From Streptomyces misionensis (lineage in GTDB: Bacteria > Actinomycetota > Actinomycetes > Streptomycetales > Streptomycetaceae): 64,000 nucleotides of DNA. The notes beneath the pieces were generated by a model. The model was not told the origin of the DNA, searched no databases, and worked only from the letters and a program-made list of their open reading frames with translations. The stretch covers positions 6,509,001-6,573,000 of the forward strand of contig NZ_FNTD01000004.1 of assembly GCF_900104815.1 (NCBI RefSeq). Direction: 5' to 3'. Both the position numbers and the translations under genes were made by a program. How positions within the stretch are numbered: the stretch's first letter is position 1; each line of letters opens with the position of its first letter. Positions 51,620 through 60,230 of the stretch are shown here, one piece after another.

Positions 51620-52321
51620 ATGAACGACTCTCCGGTCGCGCTCATCACCGGCGGAGGCAGCGGCATCGGCGCGGCCGTGGCCCGGCAGTTGCTGGACGCG
51701 GGACACCGGGTCACGGTCACGGGCCGCACGGAGCGGCGGCTGCGGGACTTCGCGGACGGTTTGGGGAATCCGGAAGGACTGCAGACGATCGTCGGCGACG
51801 CGTCGTCGTACGACGATATACGGAATGCGGTCGACCGTACGCTCGAGGCATACGGCCGACTGGACACGGTCGTCGCCAACGCCGGCTTCGCCACCCATGA
51901 CTCCGTGGCCGAGGGCGACCCGGCCGGCTGGGCCGAGATGGTCCTCACCAACGTCCTCGGCCCCGCCCTGCTGATCCGCGCCTCGGTCGACGCGCTGAAG
52001 GAGACCCGAGGCCGGATCGTGCTCGTCGGCAGCGTCGCCGGGTTCGTGAACACGCCCGGCAACCTGTACGGGGCGACCAAGTGGGCGGTCACCGGCCTCG
52101 CGGAGAACACCCGGCGTCAGGTGACGGAGTTCGGCATCGGGGTGACCCTGGTCGCCCCCGGCCGGGTGGAGACCCCCTTCTGGGACGGCTACGGCAGCCT
52201 GCCCCCGGGGCACCTGCTGACCGCCGAGCAGATCGCCGACTCCGTCGTCTGGGCGATCCGGCAGCCGGCCGGGGTCGACGTCAACACCGTGGTCGTACGC
52301 CCGCTGGGCCAGCCCAACTGA
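51620..52321 (+). CDS. short-chain dehydrogenase/reductase (SDR)
   Basis: 233 residues. NAD(P)-binding TGGGSGIGAAVA, NAG motif VANAGFA, and catalytic Ser and YxxxK in VGSVAGFVNTPGNLYGATKWA. NADP preference is likely from the GRTERR after strand 2. The substrate is unknown. AAGGGGG lies before the ATG, and a MerR-type promoter lies about 60 bp upstream of the start. Confidence 0.9.
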   Translation: MNDSPVALITGGGSGIGAAVARQLLDAGHRVTVTGRTERRLRDFADGLGNPEGLQTIVGDASSYDDIRNAVDRTLEAYGRLDTVVANAGFATHDSVAEGDPAGWAEMVLTNVLGPALLIRASVDALKETRGRIVLVGSVAGFVNTPGNLYGATKWAVTGLAENTRRQVTEFGIGVTLVAPGRVETPFWDGYGSLPPGHLLTAEQIADSVVWAIRQPAGVDVNTVVVRPLGQPN

Positions 52322-52334
52322 CGTACGACTGGCG

Positions 52335-53030
52335 TCAGTTGGCGGCCAGGAACTGCTTGGCCAGCTGGTCGCCGAGGGAGACGGCGGCGCTGTGGCTCTC
52401 GATGGGGGAGACCTTGGAGTTCTTGAACAGGATGTAGGTCACGCCCGAGTCCGCGCCGCCGGTCGCCGGGTCGGGGTCGATGCCCAGCGCCTTGGCGGTG
52501 GCGTACGACGCCTCGCCGATGATGTTCGTGGGGCCGGTGTCGCCGACGACGGCGTACTCCACCTTGTTGTCGTAGATCACCGCGACCACGCCGCCGCCCT
52601 TGATCCCGGCGTCGGAGTAGTTCCAGATGCTGCTGGTGCTGGGCACCACGACGTAGGGCAGCGACTCGGACTTCAGCGGCTTGCCGTCCGACTGGTGGAA
52701 GGCGGTGTCGTCCTGGAACCAGGGGTCGCGGTCCTCGTTGCAGTTGGTGGTGCGCTGGCCGTCGCAGTCGATGTCCATGTCGGCCTTCCAGAACACCGCG
52801 CCGTTCTTGCCGCACACGGGAACCGTGGCCGAGGTCTCGTCGTCGGTCTTGTACTTGCCGTTGGATATCTGCGAGCAGGACTTCACCTTGGCGAGCAGGT
52901 CGGCCGCGCTGACCGAGCCCTCCTGGGCGGTCTTCGGGGCGGGCGTGGCGAGCGCGTTCGCGGGCAGGAGGCCGGCGGCGAGCAGGGCGGCCCCGGAGGC
53001 CATGGCGAGGGTCAGTGTTCGAAGACGCAC
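52335..53030 (-). CDS. secreted GH75 chitosanase
   Basis: 231 residues. Signal peptide about 1-28 (MASGAALLAAGLLPANALA) and then a domain with WKADMDIDCDGQRTTNCN (catalytic Asp region) and VVGDTGPTNIIGEASYATAKALGI, which I recognise as the GH75 chitosanase pattern. It should hydrolyse chitosan outside the cell. The start is GTG 53030, with GAAGGG about 10 nt upstream; the frame upstream of it has no protein-like sequence. A CsnR-type palindrome lies in the promoter region. Confidence 0.85.
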   Translation of the reverse strand: MRLRTLTLAMASGAALLAAGLLPANALATPAPKTAQEGSVSAADLLAKVKSCSQISNGKYKTDDETSATVPVCGKNGAVFWKADMDIDCDGQRTTNCNEDRDPWFQDDTAFHQSDGKPLKSESLPYVVVPSTSSIWNYSDAGIKGGGVVAVIYDNKVEYAVVGDTGPTNIIGEASYATAKALGIDPDPATGGADSGVTYILFKNSKVSPIESHSAAVSLGDQLAKQFLAAN

Positions 53031-53047
53031 TGTGGGGGACCCTTCTG

Positions 53048-53064
53048 TTAGGAAAGTTTCCTTA
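53048..53064. promoter_or_regulatory. AGGAAAGTTTCCT palindrome (CsnR-type chitosanase operator)
   Basis: A perfect 13-bp palindrome (53050-53062) within TTAGGAAAGTTTCCTTA, 18-34 bp upstream of the chitosanase GTG. It fits the palindrome bound by the ROK-family regulator CsnR at chitosanase promoters, to my knowledge. Confidence 0.65.
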
Positions 53065-53240
53065 CCGGGCGGCACCACCGTGGCGTAGCTGCCATGCTCG
53101 CGTCAACCCTCGGGTTGCGAACTCCCGAAACCCGTGCGTATTGCGGCGGTTTGCGCGGATGGCGAGACTGGAGACACCGGACGGATCGGCAGCCGTCCGA
53201 CGGCGCGTCGGCGGTGTCCGCACCCGGGAGGCGAGGCGTC

Positions 53241-53852
53241 ATGTTCGTTCGCACCGTGTACGCGACCGGTGATCCGGCCCGGCTGGACTCGGCCCTGCGC
53301 GCCCTGAACAGCCGGGGCCACGATCTGCTGGAGGAGCGGCCCGGCTACCGGGGCGCGGGCGTCTTCGTCGACCGGGAGCTGGGCAAACTGCTCACGCTCA
53401 GCTGGTGGGAGTCCGAGGAGGCGCAGGCCAACAGCGACGAGGTGATGCGCGAGCGCCGGCCCGCGCTGCTGGAGCCGTTCGCGGCCTCCGTGGCGGTCGA
53501 GCACTACTGGGTCGCCGTCTACCACGCCCTGCCGCGGCCCGTCGTCGGCGGCGCACTGCGCGTCGCGCGGCTGGAATTCGACCCCAGGGACGCGGACCTG
53601 CTCGCCGACACCTTCCACACGACGGCGCTGCCCCATCTGGAGAACGTGCCCGGCCTGGCCCGCACGGCCCTCCTCCTGGACCGCGAGCGCGGCCGCGGCC
53701 TCGCGGGCACCCTCTTCACCGACCGCCACGCGCTGGCGGCCTCCCGCGCGGCCCAGGCCGCCGTCCGCCACGAGGGCGCCGCCAAGGCCCATGTCTCGGT
53801 GGTCGCCCTGGAGGAGTTCGACGTCGTCCACGCCGACGCCCACACCGTCTGA
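53241..53852 (+). CDS. antibiotic-biosynthesis-monooxygenase-like (ABM) protein, probably duplicated
   Basis: 203 residues that look like two ferredoxin-like alpha/beta-barrel units: FVRTVYATGDPARLDSALRALNSRG and GALRVARLEFDPRDADLLADTFH. RPGYRGAGVFVDRELGKLLTLSWWESEEAQAN is typical of the ABM family, which includes monooxygenases and many non-catalytic dimeric proteins. Function is unknown. ATG 53241 is preceded by GGAGGCGAGG. Confidence 0.7.
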   Translation: MFVRTVYATGDPARLDSALRALNSRGHDLLEERPGYRGAGVFVDRELGKLLTLSWWESEEAQANSDEVMRERRPALLEPFAASVAVEHYWVAVYHALPRPVVGGALRVARLEFDPRDADLLADTFHTTALPHLENVPGLARTALLLDRERGRGLAGTLFTDRHALAASRAAQAAVRHEGAAKAHVSVVALEEFDVVHADAHTV

Positions 53853-53894
53853 ACGCACCGTCTGAACGCACCGTCCGAACACACCGTCCGGACA
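53843..53894. repeat. 13-bp tandem repeat (four units)
   Basis: CACCGTCTGAACG (53843-53855), an exact copy (53856-53868), then CACCGTCCGAACA (53869-53881) and CACCGTCCGGACA (53882-53894). The first copy contains the stop codon of the ABM-like gene; divergence increases downstream. Confidence 0.8.
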
Positions 53895-53897
53895 CGG

Positions 53898-53945
53898 CAC
53901 GAGCCGGCCGCACACCGGGACGTCCGGTGCCGCAGCCGGCTCGTG
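53898..53945. terminator. bidirectional hairpin terminator
   Basis: Perfect 11-bp outer arms CACGAGCCGGC (53898-53908) and GCCGGCTCGTG (53935-53945), with an inner CACCGG/CCGGTG stem. It separates the convergent ABM-like and aldo/keto reductase genes. Confidence 0.8.
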
Positions 53946-53952
53946 GCGGGCG

Positions 53953-54789
53953 TCAGGCCATGTCGAACGTGGCCGGGTCGGGACCGATCCGCCGGTCCTC
54001 GTTGAGCGCGCCGATCGCCGCCAGGTCCTCGTCGTCCAGCTTGAAGCCGAACACGTCGATGTTCTCCTTGATCCGCGACGGCGTCACGGACTTCGGGATC
54101 ACGACGGTGCCCTGCTGGATGTGCCAGCGCAGTACCACCTGGGCCGGAGTGCGGTTGTGCTTCTGCCCGATCGCCACGATCGCCGGCACCTCGAGCAGCC
54201 CCTTGCCCTGGCCGAGCGGCGACCACGCCTCGGTCGCGATGCCCAGCTCGGCGTGGTACTCCCGCGCCGCGTGCTGCTGCAGATGGGGGTGCAGCTCGAT
54301 CTGGTTGACCGCCGGGATGACGGAGGTCTCGCCGGTCAGCCGACGCAGGTGCTCGGGAAGGAAGTTGGACACGCCGATGGCACGGGCCCGGCCGTCGGCG
54401 TACAGCTTTTCGAGCGCCTTGTAGGTGTCGACGTAGGTGTCCCTGGCGGGCAGCGGCCAGTGGATCAGGTACAGGTCGACGTAGTCGAGTCCCAGCTTGG
54501 TGAGCGACGTGTCGAAGGCGCGCAGCGTGGCGTCGTACCCCTGGTCGCTGTTCCAGAGCTTGGTGGTGACGAAGACGTCCTCGCGGGGCAGACCGGAGGC
54601 CGCGATGGCCCGGCCGGTGCCTTCTTCGTTGCCGTAGGCCGCGGCGGTGTCGATGCTGCGGTACCCGGCCTCCAGTGCGGTGGCGACGGCCCGCTCGGCC
54701 TCGTCGTCCTGCACCTGCCACACGCCGAACCCCAGCTGGGGCATCTCGACGCCGTTGTTGAGGATGATCGGGGGGACCTTGCTGCTCAC
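53953..54789 (-). CDS. aldo/keto reductase
   Basis: 278 residues, the usual AKR length. Catalytic tetrad: Asp in YRSIDTAAAYGNEEG, Tyr in the same stretch, Lys in VTTKLW and His in LIHWPLP; IPKSVTPSRIKEN is the NADPH-binding signature. It should reduce carbonyls with NADPH; substrate unknown. The start is GTG 54789 with AAGGA upstream. It follows the acyl-CoA ligase gene on the same strand by 89 nt. Confidence 0.9.
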   Translation of the reverse strand: MSSKVPPIILNNGVEMPQLGFGVWQVQDDEAERAVATALEAGYRSIDTAAAYGNEEGTGRAIAASGLPREDVFVTTKLWNSDQGYDATLRAFDTSLTKLGLDYVDLYLIHWPLPARDTYVDTYKALEKLYADGRARAIGVSNFLPEHLRRLTGETSVIPAVNQIELHPHLQQHAAREYHAELGIATEAWSPLGQGKGLLEVPAIVAIGQKHNRTPAQVVLRWHIQQGTVVIPKSVTPSRIKENIDVFGFKLDDEDLAAIGALNEDRRIGPDPATFDMA

Positions 54790-54878
54790 GAGCTCGTTGA
54801 TCCTTCGCTTCTCGACAAGTGGTACTCCTGTCCTCAACGATCACACGCCGACGAGCATTCCTGCCCCGCGCCCCGCCG

Positions 54879-56705
54879 TCACGTTCTGTACAGCGCGTCG
54901 ACCTCGCGTTCGTACGCCTTCTCGATCGCCTTGCGCTTCAGTTTCAGCGACGGCGTCAGCAGCCCGTGCTCCTCGGTGAACGGCTGCGCCAGTATCCGGA
55001 AGGTGCGGATCGACTCGGCCTGCGAGACGAGGGTGTTGGCGGCGACCACCGCGCGCCGCACCTCGGTCTCCAGATCAGGGTCGCGCACCAGCTGCGCGGG
55101 CGCCATCAGCGGCTTGTTGCGCATCTGGAGCCAGTGTTCGACGGCCTCCTGGTCGAGGGTGACCAGGGCGGCGATGTAGGGGCGGTCGTTGCCGACCACG
55201 ATGCACTGGCTGATCAGCGGATGGTCGCGGACCCGCTCCTCCAGCACCCCGGGCGAGACGCTCTTGCCGCCGGAGGTCACCAGGATCTCCTTCTTGCGGC
55301 CGGTGATCGTCAGATAGCCGTCCTCGTCCAGGGAGCCCAGGTCGCCGGTGGCCAGCCAGCCGTCGTGCAGCGACTCGTCGGTGGCCTTCGGGTTGTTGAG
55401 GTAGCCCTGGAAGACGTTGCCGCCGTGCAGCCACACCTCCCCGTCGTCCGCGATGTGCACGGTCACGCCGGGGATGGCCTGGCCGACGGTGCCGTACCGG
55501 GTGCGCTCGGGCGGGTTCGCGGTCGCCGCGGCGGTCGACTCCGTCAGGCCGTACCCCTCGTAGATCTGCACGCCGGCACCGGCGAAGAACAGCCCCAGTC
55601 GGCGGTCCATCCCGGAGCCACCGGACATCGCGTTCCGTATGCGACCGCCCATCGCGGCCCGGACCTTCGCATACACCAGCTTGTCGAACAGCTGGTGCTG
55701 CATCCGCAGCCCCGCCGTCGGGCCCGGCCCCACGCCCCACGCCTTCGCCTCGACGGCCTCCGCGTACCGCACCGCGACATCGACGGCCTTCTCGAACGGT
55801 CCCGCCTTGCCCTCCTTCTCCGCCTTGCGGCGGGAGGCGTTGAACACCTTCTCGAAGATGTAGGGCACCGCCAGGATGAACGTCGGCCTGAAGGCCTGGA
55901 GATCGGGCAGCAGCGCGGCGGCGTTCAGCTGCGGCTGGTGGCCGAGGCGGACCCGGCCGCGGATCGTGGCGACCTCCACCATGCGCCCGAAGACATGCGC
56001 GAGCGGCAGGAACAGCAGCGTGGACGCCTCGTCCCCGCGCTTGGAGTGGAACACCGACTCCCAGCGCCCCACCACGTTGTCCGCCTCGAACATGAAGTTG
56101 GCGTGCGAGAGCACGCAGCCCTTGGGGCGGCCCGTCGTGCCCGACGTGTAGATCACGGTGGCCACCGACTCCGGGGTGACCGCCTGCCGGTGCCGGTGCA
56201 CCACCTCGTCGTCGAGGTGCGCCCCGGCGTCGTACAGCTCCTGCACACAGCCCGCGTCCAGCTGCCACAGCTGCCGCAGCCGGGGCAGCCGGCCGATCAC
56301 CGTGGCGATGGTCATCGCGTGGTCCTCGTGCTCCACGACCGCCGCCGTCACCTCGGCGTCGTAGAGCATCCAGAAGCACTGCTCGGCCGAGGAGGTGGGG
56401 TACACGGGTACCACCTGGGCGCCGATCGTCCACAGGGCGAAGTCGAAGAGGGTCCACTCGTAGCGGGTGCGGGACATGATCGCGACGCGGTCGCCGAAGC
56501 GGATCCCGCTCGCCAGCAGCCCCTTGGCCAGGGCGAGGACCTCGTCACGGAACTCGGCGGCGGTCACGTCGCGCCACTGCCCGGCGGCGTCCTTGCGGCC
56601 GAGGGCGACACGGCTCGGGTCCGTCAGGGCGTGCTCGAAGACGACATCGGCCAGACCACCCACCGGCGGTGCCGACGTGAGAGGCGGGTTCGTGAACTCG
56701 CGCAA
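54879..56705 (-). CDS. long-chain fatty-acid-CoA ligase (AMP-dependent synthetase)
   Basis: 608 residues. The adenylation motifs are TVIYTSGTTGRPKG (P-loop), IYEGYGLTESTAAA, DGWLATGDLGSLDEDGYL and the LKRKAIEKAY catalytic Lys near the C-terminus. VPVYPTSSAEQ and the 600-residue length fit FadD15/FAA1-type acyl-CoA ligases. The start is TTG 56705: REFTNPPLTSAPPVGGLADVVFEHA is the conserved N-terminus and GGGAGCGAGGA lies upstream. Rare TTG starts usually lower expression. Confidence 0.9.
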   Translation of the reverse strand: MREFTNPPLTSAPPVGGLADVVFEHALTDPSRVALGRKDAAGQWRDVTAAEFRDEVLALAKGLLASGIRFGDRVAIMSRTRYEWTLFDFALWTIGAQVVPVYPTSSAEQCFWMLYDAEVTAAVVEHEDHAMTIATVIGRLPRLRQLWQLDAGCVQELYDAGAHLDDEVVHRHRQAVTPESVATVIYTSGTTGRPKGCVLSHANFMFEADNVVGRWESVFHSKRGDEASTLLFLPLAHVFGRMVEVATIRGRVRLGHQPQLNAAALLPDLQAFRPTFILAVPYIFEKVFNASRRKAEKEGKAGPFEKAVDVAVRYAEAVEAKAWGVGPGPTAGLRMQHQLFDKLVYAKVRAAMGGRIRNAMSGGSGMDRRLGLFFAGAGVQIYEGYGLTESTAAATANPPERTRYGTVGQAIPGVTVHIADDGEVWLHGGNVFQGYLNNPKATDESLHDGWLATGDLGSLDEDGYLTITGRKKEILVTSGGKSVSPGVLEERVRDHPLISQCIVVGNDRPYIAALVTLDQEAVEHWLQMRNKPLMAPAQLVRDPDLETEVRRAVVAANTLVSQAESIRTFRILAQPFTEEHGLLTPSLKLKRKAIEKAYEREVDALYRT

Positions 56706-56876
56706 TCCTCGCTCCCCGATCCTCGCTGCCTGATCGCGCCGTGATGCTCGGCACAGCGCCGTGAAAGCTACCTCACACCCCGACCGCAGGGGAGGGGGGC
56801 GGAAACCGAGCAAAGCGCACCTTCCGCCCGACCGGTGTCCCCGAAATGCGCGCACATGGGTAAGGGCCGGACACGA

Positions 56877-56892
56877 TACTGACGGGTCAGTA
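56877..56892. promoter_or_regulatory. TACTGAC-GG-GTCAGTA palindromic operator
   Basis: Seven-base perfect arms with a 2-nt centre, about 172 bp upstream of the acyl-CoA ligase start; the size and symmetry fit a TetR-family repressor, such as those that sense acyl-CoAs. Confidence 0.6.
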
Positions 56893-56920
56893 AGTTTCGG
56901 GGGCGTAATCTCCACCGAAT

Positions 56921-56949
56921 CTGTACGCGCCGGTTACGGCTCCGTACAG
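56921..56949. promoter_or_regulatory. CTGTACG / CGTACAG inverted repeat
   Basis: Seven-base arms (56921-56927 and 56943-56949) with a 15-nt spacer, 29 bp to the right of the 16-bp palindrome. It is either a second operator or a hairpin in the leader. Confidence 0.35.
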
Positions 56950-57078
56950 AGCGATTACGGCCATGAACCCGCTGTGCGGGGAACGCGGACGGCCATGGGC
57001 CCCGCCGCCGGTCCCGCGCCACGAGGCTACAGCGGAGGGGCGTGCGCCGATGAAAGCGCCGCGGGGCGCGGGTGCGGG

Positions 57079-57948
57079 TCAGCCCCCGGGGCGCCGCAGC
57101 CGCTCCCCGCCCGCCAGGACGGCCGCCGCGAGGGCGTCCGCCGCCTCCTGGGCGCCGGTCCTGCGATGACCGTGGACCAGGACGAAGTCGACCTTGCCCA
57201 GCTCCGGCAGCCCCGAACGCTCCGGCAGCCGGAACAGGCCCGGCGGGATCAGCCGGCGCGAGTGCGCCATCACTCCGAGCCCCGCGCGGGCCGCGGCGAT
57301 CAGCCCGTTGAGGCTGCCGCTGGTGCAGACGATCCGCCAGCCGCGCCCCTGCCGCTCCAGCGCCTCCAGGGCCCGGGCCCGGGTGATGCCGGGCGGCGGA
57401 TACACGATCAGTGGGACCGGCCGGTCGGCGTCCAGGCGCAGCCGCTCGGCGCCGATCCACACCAGGTCGTCGCGCCACACCAGGGCTCCGCGCGGGTCCT
57501 CCGGGCGCCGCTTGGCCAGCACCAGGTCCAGCTTTCCGGCGGCCAGCTGTTCGTGCAGGGTCCCGGACAGCTCCACGGTCAGCTCCAGGTCGACCTCCGG
57601 GTGGTCGTAGCGGAAGCCCTCCAGGATCTCCGGCAGCCGGGTCAGCACGAAGTCCTCCGACGCGCCGAACCGCAGCCGCCCGCGCACCCGGGTCCCGGTG
57701 AAGAACGCCGTCGCCTGCTCGTGCACCTCCAGGATCCGGCGCGCGAAGCCCAGCATGGCCTCGCCGTCCTCGGTCAGCTCCACGGAGTGGGTGTCCCGGG
57801 AGAACAACGGGCGCCCGGCCGCATCCTCCAGCCGGCGCACCTGCTGGCTCACCGTGGACTGGCGCAGCCCCAGCCGCCGGGCGGCCTGGGTGAAGCTCAG
57901 CGTCTGGGCCACGGCGAGGAAGGTCCGCAGCTGTGTCGGGTCGTACAC
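57079..57948 (-). CDS. LysR-family transcriptional regulator
   Basis: 289 residues. The helix-turn-helix is LRTFLAVAQTLSFTQAARRLGLRQSTVSQQVRRLEDAAGRPLFSRD, and the effector domain follows with LRFGASEDFVLTRLPEIL. Divergent from an SBF-type transporter 140 nt away, the usual sign that it controls it. Effector unknown. Confidence 0.9.
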   Translation of the reverse strand: MYDPTQLRTFLAVAQTLSFTQAARRLGLRQSTVSQQVRRLEDAAGRPLFSRDTHSVELTEDGEAMLGFARRILEVHEQATAFFTGTRVRGRLRFGASEDFVLTRLPEILEGFRYDHPEVDLELTVELSGTLHEQLAAGKLDLVLAKRRPEDPRGALVWRDDLVWIGAERLRLDADRPVPLIVYPPPGITRARALEALERQGRGWRIVCTSGSLNGLIAAARAGLGVMAHSRRLIPPGLFRLPERSGLPELGKVDFVLVHGHRRTGAQEAADALAAAVLAGGERLRRPGG

Positions 57949-58088
57949 ACCACGAGGGTATGCCGTTATCGCGATTCATGATGACAGTGAGAGTGGTATG
58001 CGGGATTCCCGATCGAGGCGGGGGAGGGGATCATGAAAGGGGCCCTCGGGCCCGGACCGGAACGCCGTCGCACACCCATCGGAGCACC

Positions 58089-59132
58089 GTGACACGCCTG
58101 CGCTGGCCGAGCTGGATGCCGATCGACCCGTACATCGTGCTGTTGCTCGGCACGGTGGGTCTCGCCGCGCTGTTCCCGGCACGGGGCACCGGCGCCACCG
58201 TGGCCTCGGGAGCGTCGACCGCCGCGATCGCCTTCCTGTTCTTCCTCTACGGCGCCCGGCTGTCCACCCGGGAGGCGCTCGACGGACTGCGCCACTGGCG
58301 ACTCCATGTCACCGTGCTCGCCTGCACCTTCGTGATCTTCCCGCTGCTCGGCCTCGCCGCGCGCGCGGCCGTGCCGGTGCTGCTCACCCAGCCGCTCTAC
58401 CAGGGGCTGCTGTTCCTGACCCTGGTGCCGTCCACCATCCAGTCGTCCATCGCCTTCACCTCCATCGCGCGCGGCAACGTGCCCGCGGCGATCTGCGCCG
58501 GGTCCTTCTCCTCCCTGGTCGGCATCGTCCTCACCCCCCTGCTGGCGGCCGGACTGCTGGGCAACAGCGGCGGCGGTTTCTCCGCGCACTCCCTGGTCGA
58601 CATCGTGCTGCAGCTGCTGGTGCCGTTCGTCGCCGGGCAGGTGCTGCGGCGCTGGATCGGCCCCTTCGTCGCCCGGCACAAGAAGGTCCTCGGACTGGTC
58701 GACCGCGGCTCCATCCTGCTGGTCGTCTACGCCGCGTTCAGCGAGGGCATGGTCCAGGGCATCTGGCACCAGGTCAGCCCCGCCCGGCTCGGCGCGCTCC
58801 TCCTCGTGGAGGCCGCCCTGCTCGCCGTCATGCTGGTGCTGACCTGGTACGGCGCCAGGGCGCTGGGCTTCGGCCGGGGGGACCGGATCGCCATCCAGTT
58901 CGCCGGCTCCAAGAAGTCCCTCGCCTCGGGCCTGCCCATGGCGAGCGTCCTCTTCGGCGCCCACGCCTCCCTGGCCGTGCTCCCGCTGATGCTCTTCCAC
59001 CAGATGCAGCTGATGGTGTGCGCGGTCATCGCCAAGCGCCGCGCCCACGACCTGCCGGACGGGGACACCGGCGCAGACGGGCCGGCCGCGCCCACGGCCG
59101 AGGGGCGGTCACAGGACCGGGTCCTGCGGTGA
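58089..59132 (+). CDS. bile acid:sodium symporter (SBF/SBF-like) family transporter
   Basis: 347 residues with about ten hydrophobic helices, AIAFLFFLYGARLSTREAL, LVPSTIQSSIAFTSIARGNVPAAICAGSFSSLVGI and GSKKSLASGLPMASVLFG being the SBF-like landmarks. It should import or export an organic anion with a cation. The GTG start 58089 has GGAG 4-7 nt upstream, close spacing. Divergent from the LysR gene, which probably controls it. Confidence 0.88.
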   Translation: MTRLRWPSWMPIDPYIVLLLGTVGLAALFPARGTGATVASGASTAAIAFLFFLYGARLSTREALDGLRHWRLHVTVLACTFVIFPLLGLAARAAVPVLLTQPLYQGLLFLTLVPSTIQSSIAFTSIARGNVPAAICAGSFSSLVGIVLTPLLAAGLLGNSGGGFSAHSLVDIVLQLLVPFVAGQVLRRWIGPFVARHKKVLGLVDRGSILLVVYAAFSEGMVQGIWHQVSPARLGALLLVEAALLAVMLVLTWYGARALGFGRGDRIAIQFAGSKKSLASGLPMASVLFGAHASLAVLPLMLFHQMQLMVCAVIAKRRAHDLPDGDTGADGPAAPTAEGRSQDRVLR

Positions 59133-59179
59133 CGGCGGTGCCGGCTGCCGGAGCCTGAGGCGCGGCTCGCAAGGCGTGC

Positions 59180-60097
59180 TCACGGGCACAGGACGACCTT
59201 GCCCAGGTTGGCCCTGGACTCGATCACCGCGTGCGCCCGCGCCGCCTCCTCCAGAGGGAACCGGGCGTGGACGACGGGCCGGACGGCGCCCTCGTGGAAC
59301 AGCCGCCACAGCTCACGGCGCCACTCCTCGTACAGCTCGGGCCGGCCGCGCGCGATCAGCGCCATCTGGAAACCGATCACCGACTTGGCGCCCACCAGCA
59401 GGTCGTAGGCCCGGACCGTGCCGCCGCCCGAGCTGTAGGCGACCAGCCGGCCGTGCGGGGCGAGGGCGGCGAGGGCGGGGGTGAGCAGGTCACCGCCGAC
59501 CGCGTCCACCACACAGTCGACGGGATCCCCCCAACTGTCGTCGGAGTACCGGATGCAGTCGTCCGCACCCAGGGACCGCACGAACTCCGCCTTCCCCCGA
59601 TCCGACACGGCCCCCACCACCCGCCCCGCACCCCGCGCCCGCGCCAACTGCACCGCGAGGTGCCCCACCCCGCTCGCCGCCGCCGTCACCAGCACCGACT
59701 CGCCCGGCGTCGGACGCGCCGACGCGAGGGCGCCGAGGGCCACCAGACCGCTGCGCACCAGCGCCACGGCGTCCACCGCGCCGGCGCCCTCCGGCACCGG
59801 CGAGGCCATGGCCTCCTGGAGCACCGCGTAGTCGGCGTACCCATGGCCGAAGCACAGCCCGGTCACCAGGTCGCCGCTCCGGAAGCGGGTCACCCCCGGG
59901 CCGGCCGCCACCACCTCGCCCGCCACCTCGCCGCCCAGCGCGATCGGCTCGGCGGCCTCGCGGACCTTGCGGACGACCGGCAGGGTGACCCCGATCGCCG
60001 CGCAGCGCACCAGCAGCTGCCCGGGGCCGGGCTCGGGCACGCCGGTCTCCTCCAGGAACAGCGGGCCGCCGCGGGACTCGTACCGGACGCGACGCAT
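59180..60097 (-). CDS. zinc-binding-dehydrogenase-family quinone oxidoreductase (MDR)
   Basis: 305 residues, QOR-like MDR without the structural zinc Cys. PGPGQLLVRCAAIGV, GGEVAGEVVAAGPGVTRFRSGDLV and the NADPH-binding SVLVTAAASGVGHLAVQLARARGAG are all present; no catalytic zinc ligands are evident. ATG 60097 follows GGAGGTGGCG. It is divergent from, and probably repressed by, the MarR-type regulator. Confidence 0.88.
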   Translation of the reverse strand: MRRVRYESRGGPLFLEETGVPEPGPGQLLVRCAAIGVTLPVVRKVREAAEPIALGGEVAGEVVAAGPGVTRFRSGDLVTGLCFGHGYADYAVLQEAMASPVPEGAGAVDAVALVRSGLVALGALASARPTPGESVLVTAAASGVGHLAVQLARARGAGRVVGAVSDRGKAEFVRSLGADDCIRYSDDSWGDPVDCVVDAVGGDLLTPALAALAPHGRLVAYSSGGGTVRAYDLLVGAKSVIGFQMALIARGRPELYEEWRRELWRLFHEGAVRPVVHARFPLEEAARAHAVIESRANLGKVVLCP

Positions 60098-60200
60098 CGC
60101 CACCTCCACCTCCAGGCCGGACGGCCCGGCGGGATCGGTCGTGGGGAACACCCACGAAGTCATTGGGGGCGCCAACGGTAGACGGGAATTCATGGGGGAG

Positions 60201-60217
60201 TCCAACGATTTCTTGGA
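60201..60217. promoter_or_regulatory. TCCAA-N7-TTGGA inverted repeat (MarR-type operator)
   Basis: Perfect 5-bp arms (60201-60205, 60213-60217) with a 7-nt spacer, 14-30 bp upstream of the ATG at 60231. Position and size fit autoregulation by the MarR-type protein; further CCAACG half sites lie to the left, near the divergent promoter. Confidence 0.5.
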
Positions 60218-60230
60218 TAGGCTGCCGGTC

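Larger units (their letters stand above)
56706..57078. other. 373-bp upstream region of the acyl-CoA ligase gene
   Basis: No gene is supported. It holds a perfect 16-bp palindrome (56877-56892), a 7-bp inverted repeat (56921-56927/56943-56949), and stretches of lower GC, all consistent with a regulated promoter. Confidence 0.6.
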
